Assembly (NCBI GenBank): GCA_937890355.1
Contig: CALACW010000138.1
Coordinates: forward strand, 1-6,645
Reading direction: 5' to 3'
Source of the DNA: CALACW01 sp002431305
GTDB taxonomy: Bacteria; Bacillota; Clostridia; Oscillospirales; Acutalibacteraceae
DNA length: 6,645 bases
Of this stretch, positions 6,522 to 6,645 are shown in pieces. The notes beneath the pieces were generated by a model. The model worked only from the letters and a program-made list of their open reading frames with translations, was not told the DNA's origin and searched no databases. A program made the position numbers and the translations under genes. Every line of letters begins with the position of its first letter. Position 1 is the stretch's first letter.

Positions 6522-6645
6522 TTATTTCGCCTCCGATGTAAGGGTTATAAATACGTCCTCGAGCGTGGGAGTGACAAGTTTCATTTCGAGAACCGAACAG
6601 TCCGTATCTTTTAACAATGAAAATACTTTTTCTCTTACGTCCTCG
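6522..6645 (-). CDS. ABC transporter ATP-binding protein, C-terminal fragment
   Basis: Only the last 40 residues and the TAA stop (6524-6522) are in the window; the gene continues past the right edge, so Walker A, signature and Walker B motifs cannot be seen. The fragment reads EDVREKVFSLLKD followed by CSVLEMKLVTPTLEDVFITL and ends TSEAK. The PTLEDVFITLT pattern is the hallmark C-terminus of ABC-2 type drug/GldA-like ATPases (PSLEDVFLxLT). The stop codon is 1 nt from the permease ATG, so this is the upstream partner of the GldF-like permease and probably the first or an early gene of the four-gene operon. Any promoter lies outside the window. Confidence 0.88.
   Translation of the reverse strand, partial: EDVREKVFSLLKDTDCSVLEMKLVTPTLEDVFITLTSEAK

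Noticed and set aside
3256..6645. Gliding motility locus
   Set aside because: GldA/F/G homologues occur in many non-gliding bacteria, and no other gld or spr genes are present in the window.

Overview
This window looks like chromosome of a low-to-mid GC Gram-positive anaerobe of class Clostridia, probably an Oscillospiraceae/Ruminococcus-like or Lachnospiraceae-like gut bacterium. The inference rests on the protein families (a macro domain fused to an XRE-like tail, a cytosolic GH29 fucosidase, a GldFG-type ABC module with DUF4340), strong GGAGG ribosome binding sites and AT-rich sigma-A type promoters. No sequence search was possible, so the taxon is a judgement by eye. There are seven genes (five complete, one cut at each edge), short intergenic gaps, and no tRNA, rRNA, CRISPR array or mobile element that I can see.

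Left block (1-1619, minus strand): a 345-residue protein with an N-terminal MacroD/YmdB-type macro domain (ADP-ribose binding or hydrolysis) and a C-terminal helix-turn-helix-like region. It is followed 84 nt downstream by a von Willebrand factor A (VWA) protein with a complete metal-binding MIDAS motif, whose 3' end is cut by the window edge. The two are probably co-expressed and may form an ADP-ribose-linked regulatory or stress module. The macro domain carries Asp where MacroD/YmdB enzymes have a catalytic Asn.

Middle (1620-3251): a compact divergent promoter region of about 130 bp drives the macro gene leftward and a 487-residue GH29 alpha-L-fucosidase rightward. The fucosidase has no signal peptide, so it should act on imported fucosylated saccharides in the cytosol. 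It ends in a strong bidirectional hairpin terminator shared with the convergent operon.

Right block (3256-6645, minus strand): a tightly packed operon that reads ABC ATPase (only the last 40 residues are in the window), six-to-eight-helix ABC-2 permease (GldF-like), GldG-like membrane-anchored extracytoplasmic protein, then a membrane-anchored DUF4340 protein. Junctions are 1 nt, a TGATG overlap and a second TGATG overlap, so translation is likely coupled and the four products probably assemble into one envelope complex. Its substrate is unknown. Gliding is not implied, because the same module is widespread in non-gliding bacteria.

The most notable points are the macro/VWA pair with its altered active-site residue, the internal duplication of the DUF4340 protein, and the four-gene coupled GldAFG-DUF4340 operon. 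I do not see a clearly new system. The macro/VWA pair is the best candidate for something under-described.
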